Below are positions 9,033-19,078 of a stretch of DNA of 64,000 bases, piece by piece. Under the pieces are notes generated by a model. It worked only from the letters and a program-made list of their open reading frames with translations. It had not been told where the DNA came from and ran no database searches. A program made the position numbers and the translations under genes. The first letter of the stretch is position 1. Every line of letters begins with the position of its first letter. The stretch is from Pseudoalteromonas luteoviolacea (GTDB lineage Bacteria > Pseudomonadota > Gammaproteobacteria > Enterobacterales > Alteromonadaceae): the NCBI RefSeq assembly GCF_001696455.1, contig NZ_MAUJ01000001.1, positions 930,001 through 994,000 of the forward strand, given 5' to 3'.

Positions 9033-10610
9033 GTGAAAGCCAATATAAAAAACTCGATGAAAAGAGCATTTCGAGTTGATTTGAAAAAGCTGATATTAGC
9101 TTTAGCAACATGCGGTGTATTATTGACTTCTTTTAATACGCTTTTTGCAAGTTATCAGGTACATAAAAATGCTTTCATAAAGGATACATTGCACGCAAAT
9201 CGGGTGTATGCAACAAAGCTTGCACAGGTAACCGAACTGTTTTTACAGTCAGTAAATAGCCAACTCAATGTTAGCGCCTATCACATTTCACAGCGGTTTG
9301 ATGATTTGAACGCGGTGAATCAGGAGCTAGAGCGACTGTTGAGCCAGACTAATAGCTTTGACTCCTTAGTAGTCGTTAATCCACAAGGCCAAATAATCGC
9401 TGTAAAACCCGACCTTGATATACTAGGAATGTCAATCTCGCCTGCGCAGCTTCGACAAGTTAAGCATCAGCAGCCTATCGTGTTAGACCCATTTAGGTCT
9501 CCCGCTGATAACCTAATGGTTAGCCCCACCTATCCCATTCGAACATCGGATGGGAAGTATTTAGGGTTTGTGGCTGGGGGCATTTACTTACAAGGAGAGA
9601 CCATATTAAGCCGGTTATTAGGTAGGCACCATTATGTTGATGGTTCTTATTTGTATGTAGTAGATGGACAATCCCGGATACTTTACCACGCTAACGCATC
9701 AAGAATTGGAGAGCAAGTGTTCGGTAATGCCGTTATTAATGAGGTTTTAAAAGGCCGAGTAGGTGCGTCAGAGATTGTAAACAGCACTGGTATTCAAATG
9801 ATCGCTGGATTTGCACCTGTCCCTATGACTGGTTGGGGCGTTGTGAGTCAAAGGCCAATGGCATCGATACTGAATGAATTGGGCGCTACACACAAAGCCG
9901 TAATATATTCTAGTATTCCATTTACAGTGTTAATATTGGCATTGATTTTGGTCGTGGGAGTACAGATTGCGAAGCCTCTTACGCTGTTGGCTAAGCAGCT
10001 AGCGACTTTCAATCGTCAGCAATCCGATGCGACACGCATATTTGCGTGGTATTTCGAAGCCGCAAACTTAAAGCATACACTGATACAAAGTAATCGCTCT
10101 GTACGACGTGTCATTAAAGCACTAGATACTGATCGCAAAACAGACAAGTTAACTTCTTTACATAACCGATTATCATTGGAGTACTGGCTAGAGAATGCCA
10201 TTCGGAATGAGGTTGGCTTATCTGTGTTGGCGATAGACATAGATCATTTTAAACGTATTAATGATATACATGGGCACAGTACAGGAGATGGGGTTTTAAA
10301 GGAGCTGGCAGCTTTGATGGTGTGTAATGCTCGGTCTGATGATTTTATTTGCAGAGCTGGTGGCGAGGAGTTTCTTATGTTTTTGCCTAAAATTGCATTG
10401 AATGAGGCTTTGTGCATTGCCGAGAGACTAAGAAAGCAAGTGTTTGAGCACACTATGCCTCAGAATATTAAAATAACAGTATCCATCGGCGTCGCTTATT
10501 GGCAAGGCAATACAACCACGATCGAAGAAGCTATAGAGCTTGCAGATCAAGCTTTGTACCGTGCTAAACATACCGGTCGAAATAGAAGTTGCTGTATTGA
10601 CGCTGTTTAA
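9033..10610 (+). CDS. Membrane diguanylate cyclase with periplasmic Cache-type sensor
   Basis: Makes cyclic di-GMP from GTP. Of 525 residues, a membrane helix lies at about 17-37, a periplasmic Cache-like sensor at about 40-285 (LVVVNPQGQIIAV), a second helix at about 289-310, then a GGDEF domain. The active-site motif is the GGEEF variant at about 443-447, normally active, preceded by an intact RSDD inhibitory site (RxxD). TSLHNR, FKRINDIHGH and SIGVA are further family blocks. The GTG at 9033 is used; ATG at 9057 is an alternative start. Monocistronic by appearance. Confidence 0.93.
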   Translation: MKANIKNSMKRAFRVDLKKLILALATCGVLLTSFNTLFASYQVHKNAFIKDTLHANRVYATKLAQVTELFLQSVNSQLNVSAYHISQRFDDLNAVNQELERLLSQTNSFDSLVVVNPQGQIIAVKPDLDILGMSISPAQLRQVKHQQPIVLDPFRSPADNLMVSPTYPIRTSDGKYLGFVAGGIYLQGETILSRLLGRHHYVDGSYLYVVDGQSRILYHANASRIGEQVFGNAVINEVLKGRVGASEIVNSTGIQMIAGFAPVPMTGWGVVSQRPMASILNELGATHKAVIYSSIPFTVLILALILVVGVQIAKPLTLLAKQLATFNRQQSDATRIFAWYFEAANLKHTLIQSNRSVRRVIKALDTDRKTDKLTSLHNRLSLEYWLENAIRNEVGLSVLAIDIDHFKRINDIHGHSTGDGVLKELAALMVCNARSDDFICRAGGEEFLMFLPKIALNEALCIAERLRKQVFEHTMPQNIKITVSIGVAYWQGNTTTIEEAIELADQALYRAKHTGRNRSCCIDAV

Positions 10611-10731
10611 TCGCATTTTTTGCGCGTTAAATCGCAATTCATTTACAATCTTTTAGCTTAAGCAATGATCTTTGTCTTAAATGTGGGTAATATGCGCGCC
10701 AAACTACAATATTATTAATTTGGAGCAGTAA

Positions 10732-12138
10732 ATGGGACAACAGTTGAAAGTGCCACACACGCTCGTGCTTTTATTAGGCATGATGGTGGTTGCGCTACTT
10801 GCTACTTGGGTAGTGCCGCAAGGATTTTTTGAGACAAGTGTGACAGACAGTGGCCGTAAAATGGTTGTTGCTGGTACTTATCAGTTAGTAGAGCAAAAAG
10901 AGTACCTAACTCCTTGGGATTTACTAACTTCCATTCCAAAAGCGTTTGCTCAAGCTCAAGATGTTATCTTCTTTGTTCTTATTGTAGGTGGTGTGCTTAG
11001 TATTGCACGTGCAACAGGTACCGTTGATGCCCTTATTGGCCGTATGCTAGAGAAGCATGGCACTAAGCCACAGCGACTGATTTTTATGGTGGTGTTTTGC
11101 TTTGCCTTGGCTTCAAGCACCATAGGCACAGCTGGAGAATACATTCCATTTGTGCTTATTCTCGTAGCGCTATGTAAGGCGATGAAGCTAGATGCAATGA
11201 CGGCTGTAGGCATGATTGTCGCAGGTTATGGTATTGGATATGGTGTTTCTGCATTTAACCCGTTTACGGTTTTAATCGCGCAACAAATCGCAGATATTCC
11301 AGTTTACTCAGGTATTGAACTTCGTTTAGCCATATTCATCCCATTTGTACTTATAGGCTTTCACCATGTGTGGAGCTACGCTAAAAAGGTTGCACAAGAC
11401 CCTAGCAAGTCGATGATGATTGGTGTGCCTTGTCCTCTAGAAGGCCAAGCTAAGCCTAACTATCCCAAATTAAACAAACGCCATCAGACTATTTTATTCA
11501 GTTTTATCGTCACTTTGTGTATTGCCGTTTGGGGTATTGCGACAAAAGGTTGGTACTTATATGAACTAGGTGGATTGTTTGTCGCTTGGGGTGTCGTAAT
11601 TGCAATTTTAGGTAAATTATCAGCGGATGAAACCGCTGAGCGCTTTATTGAAGGCGTGTCAGAGCTTGTTACAACCGCGGTTTTAATCGGTGTGGCGAGA
11701 GGCATCGCTTTGATTCTTGAAGATGGTCAAATACTACATACATTGGTGTATGGCATGTCTTCACCATTGTCACATGTTGCTGCCGAAATTTCAGCTGTGG
11801 GTATGTTAGTCATCCAAACCTTCCTAAATACATTCATTCCTTCAGGTTCAGGACAAGCATACGTCACAATGCCTCTAATGGTACCAGTAGGTGATCTAGT
11901 GGGTGTTCCTCGTCAAGTCGCAGTGCTTGCTTACCAATTTGGTGATGGCTTCTCAAATATGATCATCCCGACTAACGCAGTATTAATGGGGATTCTAGGC
12001 ATGGCGGGTGTACCTTATACGCATTGGTTCCGCTTCTGTTTACCGTTAATTGGTAAATTATTGTTGGCTGCATCGATTGTTTTAGTACTTGCAGTGAGTT
12101 TCGGTTATGGGTTAGATGTACAACCTATTATTGAATAA
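10732..12138 (+). CDS. YfcC family membrane carrier
   Basis: A 468-residue inner-membrane protein with about a dozen hydrophobic segments, of the YfcC/C4-dicarboxylate-carrier type in the ion-transporter superfamily. Typical features are the N-terminal VPHTLVLLLGMM and LATWVVPQG, a central FNPFTVLIAQQIA, and the late FIPSGSGQAYVTMPL, which matches the family's signature Ser/Gly-rich motif. Some relatives are annotated as arginine/ornithine or dicarboxylate carriers; the substrate here is unknown. GGAG precedes the ATG, and a strong terminator follows, so it is monocistronic. Confidence 0.9.
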   Translation: MGQQLKVPHTLVLLLGMMVVALLATWVVPQGFFETSVTDSGRKMVVAGTYQLVEQKEYLTPWDLLTSIPKAFAQAQDVIFFVLIVGGVLSIARATGTVDALIGRMLEKHGTKPQRLIFMVVFCFALASSTIGTAGEYIPFVLILVALCKAMKLDAMTAVGMIVAGYGIGYGVSAFNPFTVLIAQQIADIPVYSGIELRLAIFIPFVLIGFHHVWSYAKKVAQDPSKSMMIGVPCPLEGQAKPNYPKLNKRHQTILFSFIVTLCIAVWGIATKGWYLYELGGLFVAWGVVIAILGKLSADETAERFIEGVSELVTTAVLIGVARGIALILEDGQILHTLVYGMSSPLSHVAAEISAVGMLVIQTFLNTFIPSGSGQAYVTMPLMVPVGDLVGVPRQVAVLAYQFGDGFSNMIIPTNAVLMGILGMAGVPYTHWFRFCLPLIGKLLLAASIVLVLAVSFGYGLDVQPIIE

Positions 12139-12157
12139 AAAACAATACACAACTAAT

Positions 12158-12187
12158 AAAAAAGCTGTCTTATAGACGGCTTTTTTA
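12158..12187 (+). terminator. Rho-independent terminator of the YfcC-type gene
   Basis: AAAAAAGCTGTC and GACGGCTTTTTT pair with one G-T, around a TTATA loop, with a T-run at the end. Confidence 0.85.
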
Positions 12188-12422
12188 TTAAAAACAGCAC
12201 GATAATCTCTTCACGCCATATACGCAATTAGTGAATATATATAAATAAACAAGGCGGCCCACGTTATACATAGGTCGTTTAGACCACCTATATATTTGCT
12301 ATTACTTATTGATATTTTATTGATCTACCTTCATATTTATATTCGGCAATAAAACTAATATTGCAATTTATATTATTTCCCGTTCATAGTAATAACTATA
12401 ATTATTAAAAGATTGTTAAACG

Positions 12423-14990
12423 ATGAAGCTATCATTCAGTACTTTTTACAATTTACCAAGTAGCGAAGCTCGTTACGAATTGGCGCTGAACTTGATATAC
12501 GAAAAGTTTCAGCCAGCTCATTGTTTAATAGGTAAGTTTATTGACTCGGATACGAGAGTAAAGACAGTTGCGTACGCTGTAGATGGGGTAAAGTCGAATT
12601 ACATCATTTACGATTTAGAAGGTACGCCATGTAAAGACGCCAAAGATAGCCAGAGCGTATGTTCGATTAGCTGTAACTTACAACAAATGTACGCTGAAGA
12701 CGAAATCCTCAAAATATTTGATATTGATGGTTACTTGGGTGTTACTCTCAGAGCTTTGGACCATACCCCTATAGGCATCATGGTTTGCCTATTTGATGAG
12801 CAAATAGAAATTTCGAGCGACGATAAACATTGGTTTAGAGAACTCAGCTTATTAGTAGGCGCTGAGTTGAACCACAATATGGAGCTTGCAGCGCAGGAAA
12901 TCTTGGTTAAGCAATTGGCCAAAGGGGAGCGGATCGCAAGGCTCAGTTCTTGGTCTTGGAATATTAGTAGAAATACGCATATTTTTAGTCAAGAAATGAG
13001 AGCGCTCATAAACCATCCATGCGAAGAACTCTGTTTTGAGCAATTTTGTGATTGCCTGATCGAGAAGGATCAAAAGGCGTTGCGTGTGATCATGCAAAAA
13101 TTGCGTACGGGCCAAGTCGATCAAGTTGATATCAATGTCTCTCACCAAGAAAGAAATCAATTTAAAGGCCTTTTTCGCGTAATCGGGCACGTAGAGCGTT
13201 CAGAAGAGCAAGAAGATGAGCGCGTCTTTAGTGCAACGATACAAGATATTACTTATATCTATTCGCTGAATAGGCAACTTGAACTCACCAACGTTGTTTT
13301 CGAGCACGCTACCGAAGCCATTATGATCACAGATCATTTAAACAGAGTTGTGATGGTCAATCGCGCATTTGAGCGTCTGACCGGATACTCTGATACAGAG
13401 CTACTAGGGCGTAACCCCTCCGTGTTATCTTCAGGTAAACATGATGCCGAGTTTTATGCTCAAATGTGGGCGGTTTTGTCGTCGCAAAACACTTGGAAAG
13501 GTGAGATTTACAATCGCCGCAAGAATGGACAAATCTTCCCTGAAGAGCTGACTTTAAACATCGTACGTGACGATGAAGGTGAAGTGATTAACTACGTGGC
13601 TATATTCAGAGATATAACTGAATGGAAACGTAATGAAGCGCAACTGACTTTTTACGCTAACCACGAACCACTGACAGCGTTACTCAATAGACGTTGTTTC
13701 ATGGATATTGTAGAAGAAAAAATATCGGCCAGTCGAAGTCGTTCTCACCCATGTTCATTGCTGTTTATAGGTCTCGATCACTTTAAAGAGATCAATGATA
13801 TTTATGGGCCAGAAATAGGTGACAAGGTACTTATTTCCGTCGCCAAACGATTAAAAAATGGGTTGCGAAAGCTCGATACTATTTCTCGTTATGGTGGAGA
13901 TGAGTTTGCAATTTTGCTTGATAACACCAATGTGGAGAGCGCACTGCATATAGCAAATAAGCTTAGTGATAAGCTTAAACAGCCCTATGTATTTAATGAA
14001 CTGACGATTGAACTGAGCGCTAGTACTGGCATTGCGCAGTTGGATTGTCGGCATCGAGTTACAGCCGCTAAGTTTATCCGAAATGCGGCCCACGCACTTG
14101 AAAGCGCCAAGAAAAACAACCGTGGGAATGTCGCTTTACACAATCAAGAAATTCAGAACGCTCATCTCAATAAAATCGCACTACGAGACAAGCTTCGCGC
14201 AGCTATTAAACAAAAGCTACTCAAAGTTTACTATCAGCCAATTGTCGATCAGAACACGGGACGTATCGTAAAGTTTGAAGCGCTCGTAAGGTGGTTCGAT
14301 GATCAGCAAGGGATGATTTCTCCAGGCGCTTTTATTCCTATTGCAGAAGAATTTGGCTTTATTCATCAAATCGGCCAGTTCGTGCTAGAACAAGCTTGCC
14401 ATGACTTACGGCATATCCAAGACCTCGGTTATTCCGAAGTCAGCGTGTCTGTAAATCGTTCGGTCAACGAGTTTAAGGTAAGTAATAATCAGTTTGACTT
14501 GATATCCAATGCGATTGAACAAGCTGGTATTCCTTATGAAAGTGTCACTGTTGAAGTGACAGAGTCTATGGCAACAAACCGCTATACGTGGGAGCTACTT
14601 AAAACCTTGCGAGACAAAGGAGTAGAAATAGCGCTTGATGATTTTTGTACTGGGTATTCATCGCTCAGCCACATAATTGATAACCAAGTAGACTACCTTA
14701 AAATCGATAAATCGTTTGTAGATAGTTTAATGCAGGATAAGAGCAAGCAAATTATGATTTCTTGTTTGGTCAATATGGCAGCGCAGTTAGGTATTAAAGT
14801 CATCGCAGAAGGTGTCGAATCGCAAGTTCAGCTACAGATGTTAGCTGAGTTGGGTTGTGACCATATTCAAGGCTACTACTATAGCCCTGCAAGGCCTTTA
14901 AATGCATGTATTAACCTACTTGAGGAGTTTAATGCTCAGGAGGAAGACAAGCATGCGAGTTTTGTAGGTGTAAAACAAACACGCGTATAA
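12423..14990 (+). CDS. Sensor protein with GAF-like, PAS, GGDEF and EAL domains
   Basis: A cyclic di-GMP turnover protein of 855 residues with no membrane helix. In order: a GAF-like N-terminal domain (about 10-160), a PAS-like segment (about 165-285), a clear PAS domain (about 290-415, MVNRAFERLTGYSDTELLG), a GGDEF domain (about 418-580) with SRYGGDEFAILL and an RKLD inhibitory site, and an EAL domain (about 590-845). The EAL domain keeps EALVRW, DDFCTGYSSL, KIDKSFV and AEGVES, so phosphodiesterase activity is likely. GGDEF is intact too, making it potentially bifunctional. The start has a poor ribosome site. Confidence 0.95.
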   Translation: MKLSFSTFYNLPSSEARYELALNLIYEKFQPAHCLIGKFIDSDTRVKTVAYAVDGVKSNYIIYDLEGTPCKDAKDSQSVCSISCNLQQMYAEDEILKIFDIDGYLGVTLRALDHTPIGIMVCLFDEQIEISSDDKHWFRELSLLVGAELNHNMELAAQEILVKQLAKGERIARLSSWSWNISRNTHIFSQEMRALINHPCEELCFEQFCDCLIEKDQKALRVIMQKLRTGQVDQVDINVSHQERNQFKGLFRVIGHVERSEEQEDERVFSATIQDITYIYSLNRQLELTNVVFEHATEAIMITDHLNRVVMVNRAFERLTGYSDTELLGRNPSVLSSGKHDAEFYAQMWAVLSSQNTWKGEIYNRRKNGQIFPEELTLNIVRDDEGEVINYVAIFRDITEWKRNEAQLTFYANHEPLTALLNRRCFMDIVEEKISASRSRSHPCSLLFIGLDHFKEINDIYGPEIGDKVLISVAKRLKNGLRKLDTISRYGGDEFAILLDNTNVESALHIANKLSDKLKQPYVFNELTIELSASTGIAQLDCRHRVTAAKFIRNAAHALESAKKNNRGNVALHNQEIQNAHLNKIALRDKLRAAIKQKLLKVYYQPIVDQNTGRIVKFEALVRWFDDQQGMISPGAFIPIAEEFGFIHQIGQFVLEQACHDLRHIQDLGYSEVSVSVNRSVNEFKVSNNQFDLISNAIEQAGIPYESVTVEVTESMATNRYTWELLKTLRDKGVEIALDDFCTGYSSLSHIIDNQVDYLKIDKSFVDSLMQDKSKQIMISCLVNMAAQLGIKVIAEGVESQVQLQMLAELGCDHIQGYYYSPARPLNACINLLEEFNAQEEDKHASFVGVKQTRV

Positions 14991-15003
14991 TGATTTAGAT
15001 AAG

Positions 15004-15031
15004 TAAAATGCCACCTTGTGGTGGTATTTTA
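15004..15031 (+). terminator. Terminator of the GGDEF-EAL gene
   Basis: AATGCCACC pairs with GGTGGTATT (one G-T) around a 4-base loop, followed by TTTTA, just after the stop codon. Confidence 0.7.
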
Positions 15032-15106
15032 CTGCTAATCAATGGGGTCAGAGTCGTTGATTTTTGGGCTGAGAAACGGATATCGAAAGTGAGTTCTAAA
15101 AGGCGA

Positions 15107-15463
15107 CTATTCCCAATCCGCAATATCAAAAGCTTTTCTTGCTTCTACTACTGTGCAATCAGTTTGCGCAATCAATTTTTGCAGTGTAATAACAGGGTTG
15201 CTCTTCACTATTGCAACTAGATCATCCATCTGAGGTTTGGGTTTATACGAGTTTAACTTTTCAATCACCCACTGCCAGCTAGGCTCATCTTTCATATGAG
15301 CACTCTCAATGATGGCTTCAAATTGTTGCCAATCACCTTGTAAACGCCAGTTTCGAGAGCGGCCTTTTCGGCTTAATTTCGCTCCTGATGATTTTATCAG
15401 CGCTTTTAATTCATTTGTTTGCTCTACGCGACGAACAAAGCTATTTAATTGAATATCAAACAT
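15107..15463 (-). CDS. Ribosome recycling factor family small protein (RRF_GI-like)
   Basis: A 118-residue protein starting MFDIQLNSFVRRVEQ, with the block KLSRKGRSRNWRLQGD near residues 30-46. That block resembles a small Vibrio/Alteromonadales family named after ribosome recycling factor. It is not true Frr, which is about 185 residues and unrelated in pattern. Function unknown. The C-terminal 40 residues look like a small helical domain (ITLQKLIAQTDCTVVEARKA), possibly a helix-turn-helix. It stands alone on this strand. Confidence 0.65.
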   Translation of the reverse strand: MFDIQLNSFVRRVEQTNELKALIKSSGAKLSRKGRSRNWRLQGDWQQFEAIIESAHMKDEPSWQWVIEKLNSYKPKPQMDDLVAIVKSNPVITLQKLIAQTDCTVVEARKAFDIADWE

Positions 15464-15737
15464 ACTTACGATAGAAAAAAAGTGAGTGGTTATTGTAACA
15501 AAGTTATGTTGGATAGGTAGATTGAAATAGTTACTGAAGAAAAAGCATCTAATCCACGACGTATTTGATAAAAAGAGCTCAAGAAAATTGTGTGTGACGG
15601 TTTTTAACTTTGGCTTTTGTTGCTTTAATTTAATGGGGTGTATACATCGAAGATGTATGTACGAAAATTTTTGAGATTAACTTCTATATCTTGTTCAGGG
15701 TCTACTTTTAATTCGCTAAAACTGAAAAGGAGGAGCG

Positions 15738-16274
15738 ATGAAAATGCTTGTGTGTATTTCGCAATGTTTAATCGTAATGAATGTTGCTGCGAAAGATGTA
15801 TCTCAACACGAAATCCCCATTTTTGTTAAAGGAGAAAAAGAAGTAGTAATTGATTATATGAAATCGGTGAATGAAGCTTTAGGAAAGAAACAACTTGGAG
15901 GGGAGTGGGAATTATTACTAGAATTTGAAGATGATAAAGTCCTAAACAAATTTAAGAAACTATGCCCTGAATGTATTGACGTTGATCCAATTCCTGAAGT
16001 ACCAGTGGTTAGCCCAACTTGTGATACGTTACACCAAATTGCGTTTCCTAAATCTCTAAAGCTAACTTCGAATACGTCTTATATATCTGAAAAGGTCACG
16101 CTTTTTATGTCGAAAGGCGTGTTAATGGATGTTGATGTAAAGTACACGACTATGTTTCCTAAAAAGGATGTAAAAAGCTTAGATGAAGTCTTTAAAGATT
16201 GTTTAACGTGTATTGATGTCGATCCAGTCCCCATCGTCCCTGTTGTCTCACCAAGTGGAGATCCTTGCAAATGA
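15738..16274 (+). CDS. Secreted protein with an internal duplication
   Basis: A 178-residue protein with a short signal-like start (MKMLVCISQCLIVMNVAA) and an exceptionally good ribosome site (AAAAGGAGG). Two halves are related: each ends with a CxxCIDVDPxPxVPVVSP motif, at about residues 78-94 and 157-173. The repeat suggests two copies of a domain of about 80 residues with a Cys pair and a Pro-rich tail. No family recognised. Its stop overlaps the next gene by ATGA, so the two are coupled and probably act together in the envelope. Confidence 0.7.
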   Translation: MKMLVCISQCLIVMNVAAKDVSQHEIPIFVKGEKEVVIDYMKSVNEALGKKQLGGEWELLLEFEDDKVLNKFKKLCPECIDVDPIPEVPVVSPTCDTLHQIAFPKSLKLTSNTSYISEKVTLFMSKGVLMDVDVKYTTMFPKKDVKSLDEVFKDCLTCIDVDPVPIVPVVSPSGDPCK

Positions 16275-16750
16275 AACAGCTTATAGTTCTAATTTTACTT
16301 CTTTTACCTACAGCGGCTTTCTCAGCGGAGCCTAAAGATATATGCGATGAGAACATTACCATGAGTACTTCAGTTAACGACGCCATTGATATTCAGAAGA
16401 AATGTCAAGTTGAGAAAAATCTGCAGCTTATTCGTGAGAAGTCTAATTACGATAGGTTTTCTTTGATGCACAGGCAATCTACGCAAGAGTATCAATACAC
16501 AACATCGATAATAATATTTTCCCTAGTCGTTGTGATTGTTATTTTTGGCCTTGTTTTCTCTTGGTTGGAATTTAAAAAAGGCAAAGACTCTACTACAACA
16601 TTAAAATTTTCATCTAATGGTATTGAAATAAGCTCTCAGATTATAGGCCTAATCGTGTTAGTCATTTCTCTTGGCTTTGCGTACATCTATATAGATAAAG
16701 CATATCCAATAAATGAAATTGGCAGTAATAATACGAGCTCAAATAAGTGA
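16271..16750 (+). CDS. Membrane protein coupled to the duplicated secreted protein
   Basis: About 159 residues: signal peptide (ending near SAEP), a periplasmic part with two Cys (DICDEN, KKCQVE), then two membrane helices (about 75-100 and 120-140) separated by a cytoplasmic loop of about 20 residues (EFKKGKDS). The start at ATG 16271 is preferred over TTG 16265 because it overlaps the upstream stop as ATGA and has GGAG about 10 bases upstream. Function unknown. It is the obvious partner of the preceding gene. Confidence 0.7.
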   Translation: MKQLIVLILLLLPTAAFSAEPKDICDENITMSTSVNDAIDIQKKCQVEKNLQLIREKSNYDRFSLMHRQSTQEYQYTTSIIIFSLVVVIVIFGLVFSWLEFKKGKDSTTTLKFSSNGIEISSQIIGLIVLVISLGFAYIYIDKAYPINEIGSNNTSSNK

Positions 16751-16966
16751 CTCTAATTTGACACACACCAGAGTTGTTTAAGTGGTAGTTCCTATGGAGG
16801 CTTACGCAAACTACACAGTATTAAATGAAAAAGGCGTAAGTTTCCTAGTGGGGATTAGTTTAGTTCAAAATTGGCTTTACTAATCTATGTTTTGGGCACC
16901 TAATGAGAGTTGCAATCTGCATTGGCAGTGTGAAGGAACGTTATAATAACTACAAGTGAGAGACCT

Positions 16967-17785
16967 ATGTACAAGAAATGCCTATATTTATTAACAGTTT
17001 TGCTGATCTCAGGCTGTTCATTCAGTGGTGTGTTCTTTCCGATTGATAAAAGGCCAGACGATCCGATAAAAGGAATTGTAGAAACGGTCCAATTATCTTC
17101 CCCAGACGGAAAGATGATCAATCACTTTTTATTTAAACCACCCCATAAACCCAAAGCAACTATTTTTGTGTTTCAAGGGAGTGGATCAAAAGTCGTCAAT
17201 TGGTACAAAGTGATTAAGCCGCTTATTGAGAGCAACTATCAGATTTTTATGATGGAATACAGAGGTTTTGGGGACTCTGAAGGGAAGGCAAGTCACGCGT
17301 TAGTCGCAAATGATGCTAGCCAAGCTTTACGCTATCTCGTCACGAGAAGTGATGTAAAACAAATGCCTGTTTTGGTGATGGGTCAGTCCTATGGTGGGCA
17401 GCTAGCGATATATGTCGCTCACAGCCATCCTGAATTTGTTGATGCTTTAATAACCGAAGGAACTTTTACATCTTTTGGTGATGAAGCTGCTTATTCATCG
17501 CCATTGCTCGTAAGGCCCTTTGTCAGAGCGGTATTCTCTGAGCCTTATATTTCTGAAGAGTTAATAGCTGATCTTCAGCACCCAATGTTAATTGTTCATA
17601 GTTCGCAAGATAAGGTCGTACCATTTAGTATGGCTGAAACACTATACGCAAAAGCAAATGGTGAAAAAGAGTTATGGGAAATTAAGGGGAAGCATATCGC
17701 TGCAATGATCGACTTACCTCAAGATTATGTATCTAAAATAAACGATCTATTGCGACGAAGCCGAAACAATGGCAAAGCAAACTGA
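16967..17785 (+). CDS. Alpha/beta hydrolase lipoprotein
   Basis: A 272-residue serine hydrolase anchored as a lipoprotein (lipobox LLISGC near residue 17). The nucleophile lies in GQSYGGQ, the acid is likely the Asp in SSQDKVVP, and the His is in GKHIAAM near the end, giving a complete catalytic triad. EYRGFGDSEG is the usual oxyanion/strand region. It resembles membrane-anchored esterase/peptidase-like proteins of the BAAT or Bem46 type. Substrate unknown. It converges with hemH across a shared hairpin. Confidence 0.88.
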   Translation: MYKKCLYLLTVLLISGCSFSGVFFPIDKRPDDPIKGIVETVQLSSPDGKMINHFLFKPPHKPKATIFVFQGSGSKVVNWYKVIKPLIESNYQIFMMEYRGFGDSEGKASHALVANDASQALRYLVTRSDVKQMPVLVMGQSYGGQLAIYVAHSHPEFVDALITEGTFTSFGDEAAYSSPLLVRPFVRAVFSEPYISEELIADLQHPMLIVHSSQDKVVPFSMAETLYAKANGEKELWEIKGKHIAAMIDLPQDYVSKINDLLRRSRNNGKAN

Positions 17786-17803
17786 TTCAGACGTTTGAAG
17801 ATT

Positions 17804-17828
17804 AAAGGCCACCATTGCTGGTGCCTTT
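17804..17828. terminator. Bidirectional hairpin between hydrolase and hemH
   Basis: AAAGGCCACCA can pair with TGGTGCCTTT across TTGC, with one bulged base, followed by short T or A tracts on either strand. Confidence 0.6.
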
Positions 17829-17832
17829 AGTG

Positions 17833-18852
17833 TTATAAATGAGGCTTTAATATTTCGTAAAATGCTTCTATGTGATCGTCTCTATCATTCAGAGCAGGGA
17901 TGTAGTCGTAACGCTCTCCACCTGCTTCTATGAAGTACTCTTTATTTTCTTCTTCTAGCTCTTCCAGTGTTTCTAAACAATCAGCGCTAAAAGCAGGGCT
18001 TAATATTGCGATATGTTTGGTGCCATTGTTTGCTAGATCTTTAAGTGTAAAGTCAGTGTAAGGTTTTAACCATTCTGCTTTACCAAACCTACTTTGAAAA
18101 GTTGTGATTACACGCTCTTTGTCTAGTCCAAGGCGCTCTATTACCGCATTAGTCGTTAAATGACAAAAACAATGATATGGGTCACCATTTAACAAAAACC
18201 GCTTGGGTGTGCCGTGATATGAAAAAAGGATTTTTTCTGGCATCGGATTTTGTTCTAAATATTCTTTTACCGAATTTGATAAGGATTCTATGTACTTAGG
18301 ATGGTCATGATATCCATTCAAAAAGTGCAATTGGGGCACCCAACGCCATTTAGTTAAAACGCGTGAGACGGCGTCAAAAGTAGAGCCGGTTGTTGCGCTT
18401 GAATATTGAGGGTAAAGCGGTAACACAACAATGTTTGTGATGCCTTTTTCACGTAACTGCTCTAAGCCAGATTCAATCGATGGATTCCCGTAGCGCATTG
18501 CCATGACAACTTCAGCATTCTCATGGCCTTTCTCTGAAAGAAGGGCCTTTAGCTTTTCACACTGATTTTTCGTTATATTGATGAGCGGGGAGCCTTGTTC
18601 AGTCCATATGCTTTTATACGCTTCTGCCGATTTACGCGGTCTGACTCTTAAAATAATGCCATGTAAAATGATCATCCAAATCGCTCTGGGAATTTCGACA
18701 ATTCTAGGGTCAGATAAAAATTCTCTTAAATAAGTTCTTAGTGCTGGGGTAGTGGCATCATCTGGACTACCCAAATTAGTGACTAATATCCCAATTTTAC
18801 TGTTGAATCGATTTTCATGAGGATTGTCTGTAATTGCTGAAAATCTGGACAC
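17833..18852 (-). CDS. hemH: Ferrochelatase
   Basis: Inserts Fe2+ into protoporphyrin IX, the last step of heme synthesis. At 339 residues it has the usual length. Family blocks include ILVTNLGSPDDATTPALR, FLSDPRIVEIP, YPQYSSATTGSTF, FSYHGTPKR (with the catalytic His) and LSPAFSADCLETLEE. The start is GTG 18852 with AAGGAG upstream. Monocistronic. Confidence 0.96.
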   Translation of the reverse strand: MSRFSAITDNPHENRFNSKIGILVTNLGSPDDATTPALRTYLREFLSDPRIVEIPRAIWMIILHGIILRVRPRKSAEAYKSIWTEQGSPLINITKNQCEKLKALLSEKGHENAEVVMAMRYGNPSIESGLEQLREKGITNIVVLPLYPQYSSATTGSTFDAVSRVLTKWRWVPQLHFLNGYHDHPKYIESLSNSVKEYLEQNPMPEKILFSYHGTPKRFLLNGDPYHCFCHLTTNAVIERLGLDKERVITTFQSRFGKAEWLKPYTDFTLKDLANNGTKHIAILSPAFSADCLETLEELEEENKEYFIEAGGERYDYIPALNDRDDHIEAFYEILKPHL

Positions 18853-19078
18853 TTAGCACTCCTTGGTGGCTTTTTATAACATTAATATTTTACAGTAAAG
18901 AGCATACGTGAAAAAACGATTTTTAGATCTGATTTCGGACATATTATTCTTAAATATGTACAAATAGCCTAAATTCTTAGTAATTTGATGGAAATTGGTT
19001 GCCTAATTGTCACATAAGACGTATGTTCCATAGTCCAGCGTCGAGTTTAAATATAATTTGCAGAGAGTTTTAAGTTAA

